A stretch of 64,000 nt of DNA from Pseudomonas sp. GM84. GTDB taxonomy: Bacteria; Pseudomonadota; Gammaproteobacteria; Pseudomonadales; Pseudomonadaceae. The position numbers were made by a program, and so were the translations under genes. The stretch is taken from assembly GCF_000282535.1 (NCBI RefSeq), contig NZ_AKJC01000325.1, positions 1 to 64,000 of the forward strand, written 5' to 3'. Within the stretch, counting starts at the first letter, position 1; each line of letters opens with the position of its first letter. The notes below the pieces were generated by a model, which made no database searches, had not been told where the DNA came from, and saw only the letters and a list, made by a program, of their open reading frames with translations. Below, in pieces: positions 27,451 through 35,603 of the stretch.

Positions 27451-27830
27451 ACCAGCACCTCGTCGGGAACATCAAAGAATCCGAGGCGCCCCTTTATCGG
27501 GACAAACGGGAGCGGCTTTGGATCGCGCAGCACGAATCCTTTCTCACCCATGTACCAGGGGGATTCGCTGTGATCGACGCTGTCGATAAGCTCGACTGAG
27601 CCTATTAGCCCGCCTCGCAACAGGTTGTCAGGCGGCACCGGGAAGGGCGACTTGATCCCCTGTCGGGCCATGAAATCAAAAGCCGAGAGGAACTCACGAC
27701 GGGTCATGCCGGTTGCGGCGTGTACCAAGAAGCGGCCCCGGAACTTCGTGTGCCAGGTTCGATTCTCGATGTCCTTGCCACCGCTGATGATCAGCCAGGC
27801 CCATGGCTGTCTGATTGAAAGTGCTTTCAC
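27447..27830 (-). CDS. ASCH domain protein
   Basis: The 127-aa protein starts MKALSIRQPWAWLIISGGKDIENRTW and continues with GRFLVHAA, the ASCH-fold signature. ASCH domains are PUA-like and bind RNA or modified nucleosides; some are nucleases or N4-acetylcytidine hydrolases. In phages they are often accessory early genes. It overlaps its neighbours by 4 bp on each side. Confidence 0.8.
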   Translation of the reverse strand: MKALSIRQPWAWLIISGGKDIENRTWHTKFRGRFLVHAATGMTRREFLSAFDFMARQGIKSPFPVPPDNLLRGGLIGSVELIDSVDHSESPWYMGEKGFVLRDPKPLPFVPIKGRLGFFDVPDEVLV

Positions 27831-28030
27831 AGCTGATACCTCTCATCAATCCAGCGCCCAGGCGCCAGTGCGGGTGTAGGTTCGGGTTGTGTTTCGTGCG
27901 GGGAGAGCTGGCGCTGGTGATGGGTAACGCAAGGCGTCGCCTGCTCGACCTTGTATTGGTTCATCCATGAGGCGCCGATCAGCGCGCCGATGGCGCCGTA
28001 TGTCAGGGCCTCAATCAGCCAGCCGATCAT
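27827..28030 (-). CDS. Small single-TM protein
   Basis: Unrecognised 67-aa protein starting at ATG 28030 (MIGWLIEALTYGAIGALIGASW), which overlaps the upstream stop. One N-terminal membrane helix (about 3-22) is followed by a hydrophilic Pro-rich tail. Confidence 0.55.
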   Translation of the reverse strand: MIGWLIEALTYGAIGALIGASWMNQYKVEQATPCVTHHQRQLSPHETQPEPTPALAPGRWIDERYQL

Positions 28031-28323
28031 GGCTGCATCTCGGCGTTGTAGCGCTTGTAGTCCTCGCCGAATTCCCAGCAGTAGGTGGCCGGCCACGCGC
28101 CTTGCGTCCCTTCTTCGACAAAGACATATCGATGTGCAAACTCGCCCGAGCGGTCCGGTACCGTCTTGCACCATTTGTGCTGCGGCCCGCCCAGGAACTG
28201 GCCAGGGCATTCCTTCACGGCTGCGGCCATGAACGCTTCAAGGTCGTGGTGACCCTTGCTCATCGCGATGTAGGTGTCACTGCCGACGCTTTGCACGTTC
28301 AGCGGATACTGTTTCAGCCTCAT
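28027..28323 (-). CDS. Hypothetical phage early protein
   Basis: Unrecognised 98-aa soluble protein starting at ATG 28323 (MRLKQYPLNVQSVG), whose ATGA overlaps the upstream stop. Rich in aromatic residues; no recognised motif. Confidence 0.55.
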   Translation of the reverse strand: MRLKQYPLNVQSVGSDTYIAMSKGHHDLEAFMAAAVKECPGQFLGGPQHKWCKTVPDRSGEFAHRYVFVEEGTQGAWPATYCWEFGEDYKRYNAEMQP

Positions 28324-28649
28324 GGCTTCACCTCGCGGCGGCCCCACCAGCACACAGGGCCGTCATCGGTGTCGTGGATCGCCAGACAGAACCAGCCATC
28401 GCCTTCAGGCTTGCCCGGCTCCCAGTAGCCGCAGTGCGGCTCATCGGACTGGAAGTAGCGATCTGCGATCTCTTCCGGCGCGTCTGTTTCCAGGTGGACC
28501 ATGACGAGCTGCAGGCCCTGCTGCGCGATCCAGGCCTTGCACTTCTCGCCGTCGCCCTCGTCGAAGTCGGGCAGGTCGGGATGCTGGAACATCCCGTACT
28601 CATCGCGCTCAACCGGCGCCGGCTGGATCAGCTTGATTTCTTCAGGCAT
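28320..28649 (-). CDS. Hypothetical acidic phage early protein
   Basis: Unrecognised 109-aa acidic protein (MPEEIKLIQPAPVERDEYG). Features are a cluster of Trp and Cys in the second half and a strongly acidic centre (DLPDFDEGDGEK). Head of a tightly overlapping gene string running to 26,464. Confidence 0.55.
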   Translation of the reverse strand: MPEEIKLIQPAPVERDEYGMFQHPDLPDFDEGDGEKCKAWIAQQGLQLVMVHLETDAPEEIADRYFQSDEPHCGYWEPGKPEGDGWFCLAIHDTDDGPVCWWGRREVKP

Positions 28650-28727
28650 GACGATTCCTTGGCCGCCATATCGCGGCAGTGAATAGAGGGGAGAGGGGTT
28701 ACAGCTGGTTGGAGTACAAATGTTCTC

Positions 28728-29579
28728 TTACCTGCTGGGGAGAGCGAAGGCGCCTTTAAACTCTTGCTCCAGGTCTCGGACCTCGCGCTCTAGGTCAAGG
28801 AGGTCGACGCTATCTTCTCGTTGGCCGCGGCCAAGCAATGAGTCGCCGTACTGGCCGATGGCGGTGGCTGCTCGATCCAGCAAGTCTTGAATCTCAGGCG
28901 CCCGCACTGCTCCAAGAGACGAACCTTGTTTGTCGGGCGCGCTCGGCTCTGCGCTGGCTGACAGAGCTACGTCGATAAGTTCTCGCGTCTCGTCCAGGCC
29001 GGCGTACTCATCCCAGTATTCGCGCTGAAGTGTCTCCTTCAGCTTGTGCAGCAGCGCATCCTGATCGGCCAGTTGGCCGGACAGCTCCATGGTGCGAGCG
29101 ATCATCCGGTCACGCTCGCCCTTCACCTGCTCCAATAGCGCTTCGCGTAGGCCATATGACCTCTCAATGGACCTCAGCCGCTCAACCTCGCCAGGATCGG
29201 TCATCGGCCCCAGGCCAACAATCGGCAGCCCAGTCTCTGCTGCATCCCGCTCGGCCTCTTCTTTGGTCCACCAGAAGGCAGTACCAACCATCCAGGCCAT
29301 AGGCTCGGGGTGGGGCTGCGGGGCTGGCAATAGATCGGATAGCGCGATATCCGGCGCGGTGCACTGGGCAGCATCAATCGCTGCCATGGCTAGGGCGCGG
29401 TCAGTCATGGTCGGAACGCCCTTCAGGCGAGTGATGCACGCTGTAGCAGCGTCGACCTGCTTTTCGGTCCAGATGCTGCGCTCTACCAGCATGTAGCCTT
29501 CGGGCACTCCGACCATATCGATGATCCCCTCGATATGGTCATGCTGCTCGATGGTGCTGGATCGGTTTTCTGTGGGCAT
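28728..29579 (-). CDS. Hypothetical protein with coiled coil
   Basis: Unrecognised 283-aa phage protein. Residues about 130-190 (VERLRSIERSYGLREAL onward) and the C-terminal 30 residues look like coiled coils. A segment MAWMVGTAFWWTKEEAERDA suggests a small conserved domain seen in early-region proteins of other Pseudomonas phages. It lies just downstream of the cytosine methyltransferase gene. Confidence 0.55.
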   Translation of the reverse strand: MPTENRSSTIEQHDHIEGIIDMVGVPEGYMLVERSIWTEKQVDAATACITRLKGVPTMTDRALAMAAIDAAQCTAPDIALSDLLPAPQPHPEPMAWMVGTAFWWTKEEAERDAAETGLPIVGLGPMTDPGEVERLRSIERSYGLREALLEQVKGERDRMIARTMELSGQLADQDALLHKLKETLQREYWDEYAGLDETRELIDVALSASAEPSAPDKQGSSLGAVRAPEIQDLLDRAATAIGQYGDSLLGRGQREDSVDLLDLEREVRDLEQEFKGAFALPSR

Positions 29580-29600
29580 GGGTGTCTCCTGCTGGCGGCT

Positions 29601-31493
29601 TCAGGCCGCCAGGCGCTGGTAGAGTTCGATGAGGTCGGCTGCGTTGGTCGCGACAAGGGCCCGAGCTTCGTCCTTGCAGACGCTGTTGCCCAGCAGCTTC
29701 ACCTGGTCAGTCTTGCTGATGGCTTTCCAGTACAGCTGGCCGGTCACTTCATCGAGGAACAGGCCTCGGTCGATGATGTAGTCGGGTCGGAAGCCTTGGG
29801 CGCGTTTCAACTCGTGCGGCTGCAGCATGCGCAGGGTAATGTCGATCAGCACGTAGTCGCCGACCATGACGATATCGGCGTGCTCGGTGAAGTGCTGCGG
29901 CAGGTATTTGCGGAGGAACTCCGCACACTTGCGGGCACCGGCCAGTTGCTCATCTGTCAGCGTGTGGCTGTGCAACTGGACGACTTCGACCACAGCCATG
30001 CGATCCTTCGACGGGATCGTGTGGACCGGCTCACGAAGTGAGATCCCGTCCTTCTCGGCGCCGTAGTACTTCACCATGTAGGCAGTGACCAGGCGCTGGT
30101 TTGAGCCTTTGCCCAGGACGGTCGAAAACGGATCGTCAGCTGCGCGGCCGTCGCCCTTATAGAAGCCACCATTGGCCTGCTCCAGGTGGGCGGACGCAAT
30201 AGCGTGGTGACCGCTGTTCTGCGTTATGCAACTGAGAGGGCCGCTTGCGGCACTACCCACGCAGCCCTTGCGTAACGTCACTAGGGAGGCAGAAACCAGC
30301 GCCTGCTCGCCGCGATTCGCGCCTGTCACCGTCATGGCCGGGTCCGTGGCAGGGTAGCCTGATCGATTTCCATGGTGCGTCAGGTGCGTCAGATGTGCGC
30401 CGACCAGCGCAAAGTGCCCTCCCTTGACTTGAGCGACTTGGGTTCGTAGTGGCTCAAGAGTGTCAAAGGTGCGCTGGTTCGACCCATTCGCATGCTCAGT
30501 AAGGCATCCAGCCATCGCCATCGTCGGCTGTACTAGGGCGTGATGGGTACCGCCACCGCTGATGGTCGAGGCCGGCTCAGCGACGCTGTGGGTGCTGGTG
30601 TGCGACTTCGAGGTTCCGCGTAGCGGGACTATGAACGGATCGTTGCAGGCCAGGGTGTGCCGCCACAGGCCTTTGGCGATCCGGTTCATGGTGTTCTCCA
30701 CCAGAGCATCGTCGCGGAAGATCGTGCGGCCCTGCAGCTCCCAGTCAATGCACTCGGCGGCGGATCGCCAGGCCTGCTGACCCTTGCCGGGGGTCTTGTG
30801 ATGCGTCGGCGCGGGCCAGACGATTGGCTTGCCGTCGCGCCGGGCGATGCCGTACAAGCGCTTGCGAATCGTAGGCGCGCCTTGGTCGGCTGCGACGCGC
30901 ACCTGGTGCTCGAAGTTGTAGCGCAGGCCGCGCACCAGTGCTTCCTTGGGCACGTGGTCGCCGATCTCGGCGAGGATTTCCGGTAGGTCCGGGTGGTCCT
31001 CTGGAATGCCGTTGCCCAGCACGTTCACGAACGCCTGGAAAGTGCGGCCTTTCTCTGCCTTGATCGGACGACCTTCATCGTCGAGCGGCCCCCAGTCGGC
31101 GAACTCTTCCACGTTTTCAAGGAAGATCAGTCGCGGACGAGTCTGGTATGCCCAGCGAATGATCACCCATGCGAGGCCGCGAATCTTGCGGTCACGTGGC
31201 TTACCGCCCTTGGCCTTGCTGTGGTGCCGGCAGTCTGGCGAAGCCCACAAGATGCCGACCGGTTGCCCCTTCGTTGCCAGGATCGGATCGACTTCGAAAA
31301 CGTCTGCAACGTAGTGCTCGGTCTGCTGGTGGTTGGCGCGGTGCACAGCCAGGGCGATTGGGTTGTGGTTCACCGCCACATCCGGTTCGCGGTACGCCTC
31401 GGCAATGCCGCTGCTGGCGCCGCCGCCGCCGGCGAAGAGATCGACAACCAGCTCCTTTTCGAAGGGCAGGGCGAGGGAGGTCATACAGGTCAT
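29601..31493 (-). CDS. Phage DNA (cytosine-5-)-methyltransferase
   Basis: Large 630-aa C5 methyltransferase. Motif I is VVDLFAGGGGASSG (from residue 16), motif IV is ASPDCRHHSKAKG with catalytic Cys88 in a PDC rather than the usual PPC context, motif VI is LENVEEF (125-131), motif VIII APTIRKRLYGIARRDG (206-221), then a long target-recognition region, and motifs IX and X near the end (QPHELKRAQGF, LLGNSVCKDEARALV). All catalytic motifs are intact. No restriction gene is adjacent, so it is probably an orphan protecting phage DNA from host enzymes or altering expression. Start 31493 has AAGGA 7 nt upstream; a second ATG lies three codons on. Confidence 0.9.
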   Translation of the reverse strand: MTCMTSLALPFEKELVVDLFAGGGGASSGIAEAYREPDVAVNHNPIALAVHRANHQQTEHYVADVFEVDPILATKGQPVGILWASPDCRHHSKAKGGKPRDRKIRGLAWVIIRWAYQTRPRLIFLENVEEFADWGPLDDEGRPIKAEKGRTFQAFVNVLGNGIPEDHPDLPEILAEIGDHVPKEALVRGLRYNFEHQVRVAADQGAPTIRKRLYGIARRDGKPIVWPAPTHHKTPGKGQQAWRSAAECIDWELQGRTIFRDDALVENTMNRIAKGLWRHTLACNDPFIVPLRGTSKSHTSTHSVAEPASTISGGGTHHALVQPTMAMAGCLTEHANGSNQRTFDTLEPLRTQVAQVKGGHFALVGAHLTHLTHHGNRSGYPATDPAMTVTGANRGEQALVSASLVTLRKGCVGSAASGPLSCITQNSGHHAIASAHLEQANGGFYKGDGRAADDPFSTVLGKGSNQRLVTAYMVKYYGAEKDGISLREPVHTIPSKDRMAVVEVVQLHSHTLTDEQLAGARKCAEFLRKYLPQHFTEHADIVMVGDYVLIDITLRMLQPHELKRAQGFRPDYIIDRGLFLDEVTGQLYWKAISKTDQVKLLGNSVCKDEARALVATNAADLIELYQRLAA

Positions 31494-31604
31494 GTTGTGG
31501 TCCTTGCGTGCAGGCGCCGCCCTCGCCGGGGAGGCGTTATCGTTGAATAGGGGAAGACTCCTCGGTTCCGAATTACACTCATGGCGACCGTGGAGGGAGT
31601 GGGA

Positions 31605-32003
31605 ATGAAGATCAGGCAGTTTGCCCCTGCGCTTCTAAGCGCCTTGCTGGGGCAGCACGCATACGCGTATGGACCAGAGCAGGCTGCTAACAACCTCGCG
31701 CATGACTTTGCGAACTGTGCGGCCTATTACATGCTGGTAGCAAAGGGGTCAGGGGGAGGCCAGCTGGCTACCAATTCAACCGAAGCCGCATCCCAAGCAA
31801 TTGACGCATCCATCCAGTTGACAAGCGAAAAGCTAGCAATGGCTCGATACAACATGGCGCTCAAATCAATGATGCGTGACATGGATAATTCGTTCGCGAA
31901 CTTCTCCATCGTGATCAACGATTACGCTGACCTGTGCAAGGAGCTCATGGAGAACGTTGAGGCGCGCCACAAATACTGGCTGCAGAAAGAAGACAGACCC
32001 TAG
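31605..32003 (+). CDS. Predicted exported protein on the opposite strand (moron candidate)
   Basis: The 132-aa protein starts at ATG 31605 behind an excellent GGAGGGA. It opens with a Sec signal, MKIRQFAPALLSALLGQHAYA, cut predicted after AYA (about residue 21), then a helical mature part with two cysteines. It is the only rightward gene inside the leftward early operon, which suggests its own promoter and expression in the lysogen. No family recognised. Confidence 0.6.
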   Translation: MKIRQFAPALLSALLGQHAYAYGPEQAANNLAHDFANCAAYYMLVAKGSGGGQLATNSTEAASQAIDASIQLTSEKLAMARYNMALKSMMRDMDNSFANFSIVINDYADLCKELMENVEARHKYWLQKEDRP

Positions 32004-32035
32004 ACTGTCAGGCGCTGGCGGGCAGCGCGGGAGGG

Positions 32036-32734
32036 TCAGTAATCGTCAGATCCGGCGTAGCGGATGTCGCCGGTGTAGATCTCTTCGAAATCGATCTTCA
32101 CGCCACCGGTGTAGATGTTGAGCAGTAACGCCTCGATGCCGTAAGTCGCTCCCAGGTACAGGCTTTTCTTCGGGTCGTACTCATTGACTGTGAGGTCGAA
32201 GCACTCGCCGTCGCTACGGAACATCATTTTTACCGAGCAAGACCATTTGTCTTTGTTCTGCTCGGCGTCGGCATAAAGCTGCCAATAGCCTTCGCAGACA
32301 CCTTCTGACTTTTCAATGATGATGGATGGCCCGTCCTCTCCAGCGATATCGGACCGTTCCTCGAAGGCCCTGGTGATCTGCTTGACCAACTCAGTGAGCG
32401 TCATGCGGGCCGGAAGTGGCTTCAGCATCGCCGTGAGCTTTTCCTCGATCGTTTGCTTTACTGCCTGGTTTTGCATGTTTTCCAGGTAGCTGGAAACAGT
32501 CTTCAGCACAAGGTCGCCATATCGGCCGATGTCCTGTACATCGGTCGGCATCACGCTTGCTAGCTTTTCGTTGAGCAGCTTCTCGAACGGCGACCTGTAG
32601 CTGAACTGTTCTTCGATGGCGCGTTTCACTGTCGCTTCCACGTTTTTCTCGATGATCGGTTGCAGCTTTTCCAGGCTCAGCGCAGCGGCTACCGACTCGG
32701 CTACGATCCCTTCGATGTTGATGTCGAGTTGCAT
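32036..32734 (-). CDS. Hypothetical phage early protein
   Basis: Unrecognised 232-aa protein. The start at 32734 (MQLDINIEGIVAESVAAAL) has AGGAG 8 nt upstream; the upstream open frame lacks a ribosome site. Residues about 15-110 are helical and may coil; the C-terminal part is acidic and mixed alpha/beta. Confidence 0.55.
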   Translation of the reverse strand: MQLDINIEGIVAESVAAALSLEKLQPIIEKNVEATVKRAIEEQFSYRSPFEKLLNEKLASVMPTDVQDIGRYGDLVLKTVSSYLENMQNQAVKQTIEEKLTAMLKPLPARMTLTELVKQITRAFEERSDIAGEDGPSIIIEKSEGVCEGYWQLYADAEQNKDKWSCSVKMMFRSDGECFDLTVNEYDPKKSLYLGATYGIEALLLNIYTGGVKIDFEEIYTGDIRYAGSDDY

Positions 32735-32826
32735 GGTGATTCTCCTAGGCATGCGCCGCCCTCCGTGCTGGTGGCGGCATGGTGGCAAGAGGTCTGTTTT
32801 TTGTGGGCGCCTGTCACGGCGACATG

Positions 32827-33075
32827 TCACGTTGTGCGAATAAGCCGCTCGAGTTGCTTGTCCGTGAGGCGATCGGCGCCGTGGATGAGGCGCGAAATCA
32901 GGTCCTGCTCTTCCTCGATCCCGGCGCGGGCCATCGAGCGTTTAAGCGCGTTGTCCGTGTTGTGATAGAGGTCCGTGACAATGCGACGTGACAGCAAAAG
33001 GGCTTCGCGCTCTTCCTTCGTCAGCTTGTCCCGCTCGCGCTGTTCTTGCTTGCGCTGGGTTGGCGTCTTCGCCAT
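32827..33075 (-). CDS. Small basic helical phage protein
   Basis: Unrecognised 82-aa protein (MAKTPTQRKQEQRERDKLTKEE). The N-terminal half is strongly charged and helical. The C-terminal DRLTDKQLERLIRTT could be an interaction helix. Confidence 0.55.
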   Translation of the reverse strand: MAKTPTQRKQEQRERDKLTKEEREALLLSRRIVTDLYHNTDNALKRSMARAGIEEEQDLISRLIHGADRLTDKQLERLIRTT

Positions 33076-33156
33076 TGCTGATACCTCCCAAGCCGCTGGG
33101 CGGCAAATTGATTTGCTGCTGGCGCCGGCCGTGGCGGACGCGCGCGGTGATGCGTT

Positions 33157-33318
33157 TCAAGCGGAAAGCTCCATGTCTCGGTCGTGCCAGCCGGCAAGCC
33201 ACCAGCCGCAGTCCACGGTCATCCAGCCATAGGGCTGGGCATCGCGTGACTGGCTGTTGTCGCGGCAGGCGCGGCCCAGGTAGTAGGCTGACGGGTGAAC
33301 CTGCTGCCGGCGCTTCAT
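33157..33318 (-). CDS. Rmf/CrpP-like small protein
   Basis: A 53-aa frame from ATG 33318, directly behind ssb. The sequence has the pattern of the Rmf/CrpP fold: SAYYLGRACR, then a short gap, AQPYGW, an Asp and DCGWWLAGWHDR, comparable to the A..G..A...G...PY...WL.GW arrangement of ribosome modulation factor and phage or ICE CrpP-like proteins. Rmf dimerises ribosomes in stationary phase; CrpP-like proteins have been linked to fluoroquinolone tolerance. Which activity applies here is unknown. Confidence 0.6.
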   Translation of the reverse strand: MKRRQQVHPSAYYLGRACRDNSQSRDAQPYGWMTVDCGWWLAGWHDRDMELSA

Positions 33319-33320
33319 CG

Positions 33321-33818
33321 CTACGCACCGGCGAGGTACGGAAGGGGCGCAAACGGTATGTCGTCGTCGAAGCTGTCGTGATCAGGTGGCGCCGCCTGTT
33401 GGTTCGGCTGCTGGCGCGCCGGCCGACGTTGTTGCGGTTGCCGATCTGGCACCTGGCCTGGCTGTTGACCCTGCGGCCGGCTGCCTAGCAGCTGCATCGT
33501 GCCGTTGATGTCGACAATGATTTCTGTGGTGTAGCGCTTGATGCCGTCCTTTTCCCACTCGCGGGTCTGAAGCTTGCCCTCGATGTAGCACTGGGAGCCT
33601 TTGCGCAGGTACTCGCCGGCGATCTCGGCGACCTTCCCGAACAGCGAAACACGGTGCCACTCGGTGCGCTCGACCTTCTGGCCCGACTGCTTGTCGGTCC
33701 ATTGCTCGCTGGTGGCCAGGCTGAGGTTGGTGACGGCGTTGCCGTTCGGCAGGTAGCGCACCTCCGGGTCCTGGCCGCAGGTGCCGACCAGGATGACCTT
33801 GTTTACCCCGCGGCTCAT
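33321..33818 (-). CDS. ssb: Single-stranded DNA-binding protein
   Basis: Phage SSB, 165 aa. The OB-fold occupies about 1-108, opening [30 protein letters not shown] Gln/Pro-rich linker follows, and then DSFDDDIPF, the partner-binding tip. Unusually the tip is not terminal but is followed by nine more residues (APLPYLAGA). It overlaps the next upstream gene by 4 bp. Confidence 0.95.
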   Translation of the reverse strand: MSRGVNKVILVGTCGQDPEVRYLPNGNAVTNLSLATSEQWTDKQSGQKVERTEWHRVSLFGKVAEIAGEYLRKGSQCYIEGKLQTREWEKDGIKRYTTEIIVDINGTMQLLGSRPQGQQPGQVPDRQPQQRRPARQQPNQQAAPPDHDSFDDDIPFAPLPYLAGA

Positions 33819-34153
33819 GACGACGCCGCCCCGGCCAACAAGATCAACGTCAAGGCAAAGAGTGCCACCCAGCGTGTTGCGCTTTCACCGATCTGGCGGA
33901 CCTTCACCACGGCCACCACCGGAAGGGTTTTGGCATCGATCGCACGCTCAAGGCTCTCCGCATAACGGACAGCCTGCGGGTAGCTGGTGTTGCGGCCGTA
34001 CACGCGGTTGTTGCTGGAAGAGACGACAATCCAGCCGTTACCGCTTTGCGTGACATAGAAGCGCGATTTGGCGCGGAATGCCTCGGTGGCCGTGATCACT
34101 TCCTGGCGCAGGGTTTCGAGCTTGTCCTGGCTCTGTTGGATGGCTGCTTGCAT
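33815..34153 (-). CDS. Membrane-anchored hypothetical protein
   Basis: Unrecognised 112-aa protein: an N-terminal helical part, a central [17 protein letters not shown] strand-rich part and one C-terminal membrane helix (about 94-110). A tail-anchored cytoplasmic protein is the simplest reading. Coupled to ssb by ATGA. Confidence 0.55.
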   Translation of the reverse strand: MQAAIQQSQDKLETLRQEVITATEAFRAKSRFYVTQSGNGWIVVSSSNNRVYGRNTSYPQAVRYAESLERAIDAKTLPVVAVVKVRQIGESATRWVALFALTLILLAGAASS

Positions 34154-34171
34154 GGGTTGGTCCTCAGTGGG

Positions 34172-34555
34172 TCAGGCGTGGAGCTCGAAGGCCTCGGCCT
34201 TGCGAACGATTCGAACTTGGGCGGTGCGGCGCTCCGGCGTGCGGCGATCGCGGCGCATTGGGTCGCTGTCATCGATCACCGCGTGCATGGTGATGAGGGC
34301 GGCCAAGGCGATGCAGAGCGGGCTGATGATCTGGCGGCGCATGGCCTTGGTGACCGCCTCGATGCGTCGGCCGGCTTCCAACTTGAAGAGCGCGGCTTCG
34401 ATGCGGTTGGCCACGGTGCCGGGGCTGACCGCCATCTGGCGGGCTATTTCTTTGGTGGTGAGGCCTTGAGCCACCCACAGCAGTGCTTCGAGCTCACGGG
34501 GAGCCAGGGCCTTGCCGAGCTGGCCAATCCATGAGCCGCAAGTGATCGTTTCCAT
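34172..34555 (-). CDS. LuxR-type HTH protein with membrane helix
   Basis: The 127-aa protein has a GerE/LuxR DNA-binding domain (about 16-62: LAPRELEALLWVAQGLTTKEIARQMAVSPGTVANRI). There is no autoinducer or receiver domain. A hydrophobic segment follows (about 76-92, IISPLCIALAALITMHAV), so the regulator may be membrane-bound. Such short LuxR-like proteins recur in Pseudomonas prophage left arms; targets unknown. Confidence 0.75.
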   Translation of the reverse strand: METITCGSWIGQLGKALAPRELEALLWVAQGLTTKEIARQMAVSPGTVANRIEAALFKLEAGRRIEAVTKAMRRQIISPLCIALAALITMHAVIDDSDPMRRDRRTPERRTAQVRIVRKAEAFELHA

Positions 34556-34773
34556 GAAGTGTCCTCGGTGGGCTGCATTGGGGCGTGATCTGCGGGCTTG
34601 CTCAAGGCCCTGGATTTTTCTGCGCTTGCCGTTTCAGGGTTGCGCCCTTACTTCCGTCACTGGGCGGCCCGCATCGCGTCTTACCGCGGCAGAGAGAGCC
34701 AGATCACGCTCCGATGCAGCCTGGTGATGGGGAACCAGGTAGATCGGGCAGTTAACGTCAGGCTGACGCGGTG

Positions 34774-34968
34774 TTACTGCTGGGTGCGCAGTTCGTTGCG
34801 GGGCACCCATCCGCTGCTGGTCTTCACCATGCAGCCGACGAATGCGGCGTAGCGGGTGTCGCGCTCGGTCTGATGGCCGTACCAGGCGCAGGTCCCGTAG
34901 TCGATGCCGCGCATGACCAGCCACACAACGGCGACGGTCATGATCGCGAACGATCCGATTCGGATCAC
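34774..34968 (-). CDS. Small membrane protein
   Basis: Unrecognised 64-aa protein, MIRIGSFAIMTVAVVWLVMRG, one N-terminal membrane helix (about 5-20) and a hydrophilic remainder. It overlaps the upstream TerB-like gene by 4 bp. The 218 bp after it (to 34,556) hold no gene I can support. Confidence 0.55.
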   Translation of the reverse strand: MIRIGSFAIMTVAVVWLVMRGIDYGTCAWYGHQTERDTRYAAFVGCMVKTSSGWVPRNELRTQQ

Positions 34969-35402
34969 AGGTAGTCCTTCAGGCTGAGGCCCATCAGCTT
35001 CGCCGACTTCTCAAGGACGGCCATTTCCTTGTCGTCGATGTCGCCCGAGGCTTCGGCGATGGTCAGCATGACGTTGATAACGATGGCCGCTTCCTCGGGC
35101 GAGTGGGCCAGGTCCTTCAGTTCCTTCTCGGCGTTCATGCGCAGGATGCGATGGCCGCCGTCGTGGAAATCCTTCTCGGCGCGGTCCATGGTGTTGGACA
35201 GCTCCGGGCCGAAGCCTTTGAGCTGAGGCGTGTTGGCGATCAGCTTCTCGGTCTTCTTGATCTCGTCCTCGCCGATATCGCCGTCGGCGGCTGCGACGTA
35301 GAAGGCGCCGTAGACGATCGCCTGCATCAGGTCGCGGTTCTGAACCACCTGCATCGCAGCGCGGGCTTCACGACCTTTCTTGCCGAACAGTTTTCCAAGC
35401 AT
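34965..35402 (-). CDS. TerB-like protein, first gene of the left operon
   Basis: The 145-aa protein carries the TerB/DjlA-type acidic helical domain: AIVYGAFYVAAADGDIGEDEIKKTEKL near 30-56 and MLTIAEASGDIDDKEMAVLEK near 112-132, both with the Asp-Gly/Ser-Asp-Ile-x-Asp metal-like loops. Phage TerB-like proteins are common but their role is not settled; tellurite resistance need not apply. As first gene after pL it would be made earliest after induction. Confidence 0.75.
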   Translation of the reverse strand: MLGKLFGKKGREARAAMQVVQNRDLMQAIVYGAFYVAAADGDIGEDEIKKTEKLIANTPQLKGFGPELSNTMDRAEKDFHDGGHRILRMNAEKELKDLAHSPEEAAIVINVMLTIAEASGDIDDKEMAVLEKSAKLMGLSLKDYL

Positions 35403-35603
35403 GGGGTGTTGCTCCGTGGGGTTGATTTCCCGTCTGGCCCTGTCGCCAAGGCCAGCCAGTGAAATCGGTGTTTCTCAGCGAACCTGCGGGCCGACATGTC
35501 GAGCGAGGAAGCTTGCTGTGTTGCGTACTGTCCACCAGGGCTCAACGGCCGGATTCACTCGGCGCCTGGTGGCTCATCTGCTGGTTTTTAAAGAGCTGTG
35601 TTT
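35403..35603 (-). other. pL leader region
   Basis: About 200 bp between the leftward promoter and the TerB-like gene, with no supported gene. It contains an inverted repeat, CCACCAGG (35532-35539) and CCTGGTGG (35565-35572), that could be a leader terminator or an antitermination site. Confidence 0.4.

Noticed and set aside
34634-34755. Minus-strand frame NCPIYLVPHHQAASERDL in the gap between the LuxR-like and small membrane genes
   Set aside because: Looks protein-like, but there is no ATG, GTG or TTG start with a ribosome site in frame, so it is not called.
25868-35402. Tellurite resistance function for the TerB-like gene
   Set aside because: Only a TerB-like domain is present, without terA, terC, terD or terE, so a resistance operon is not supported.
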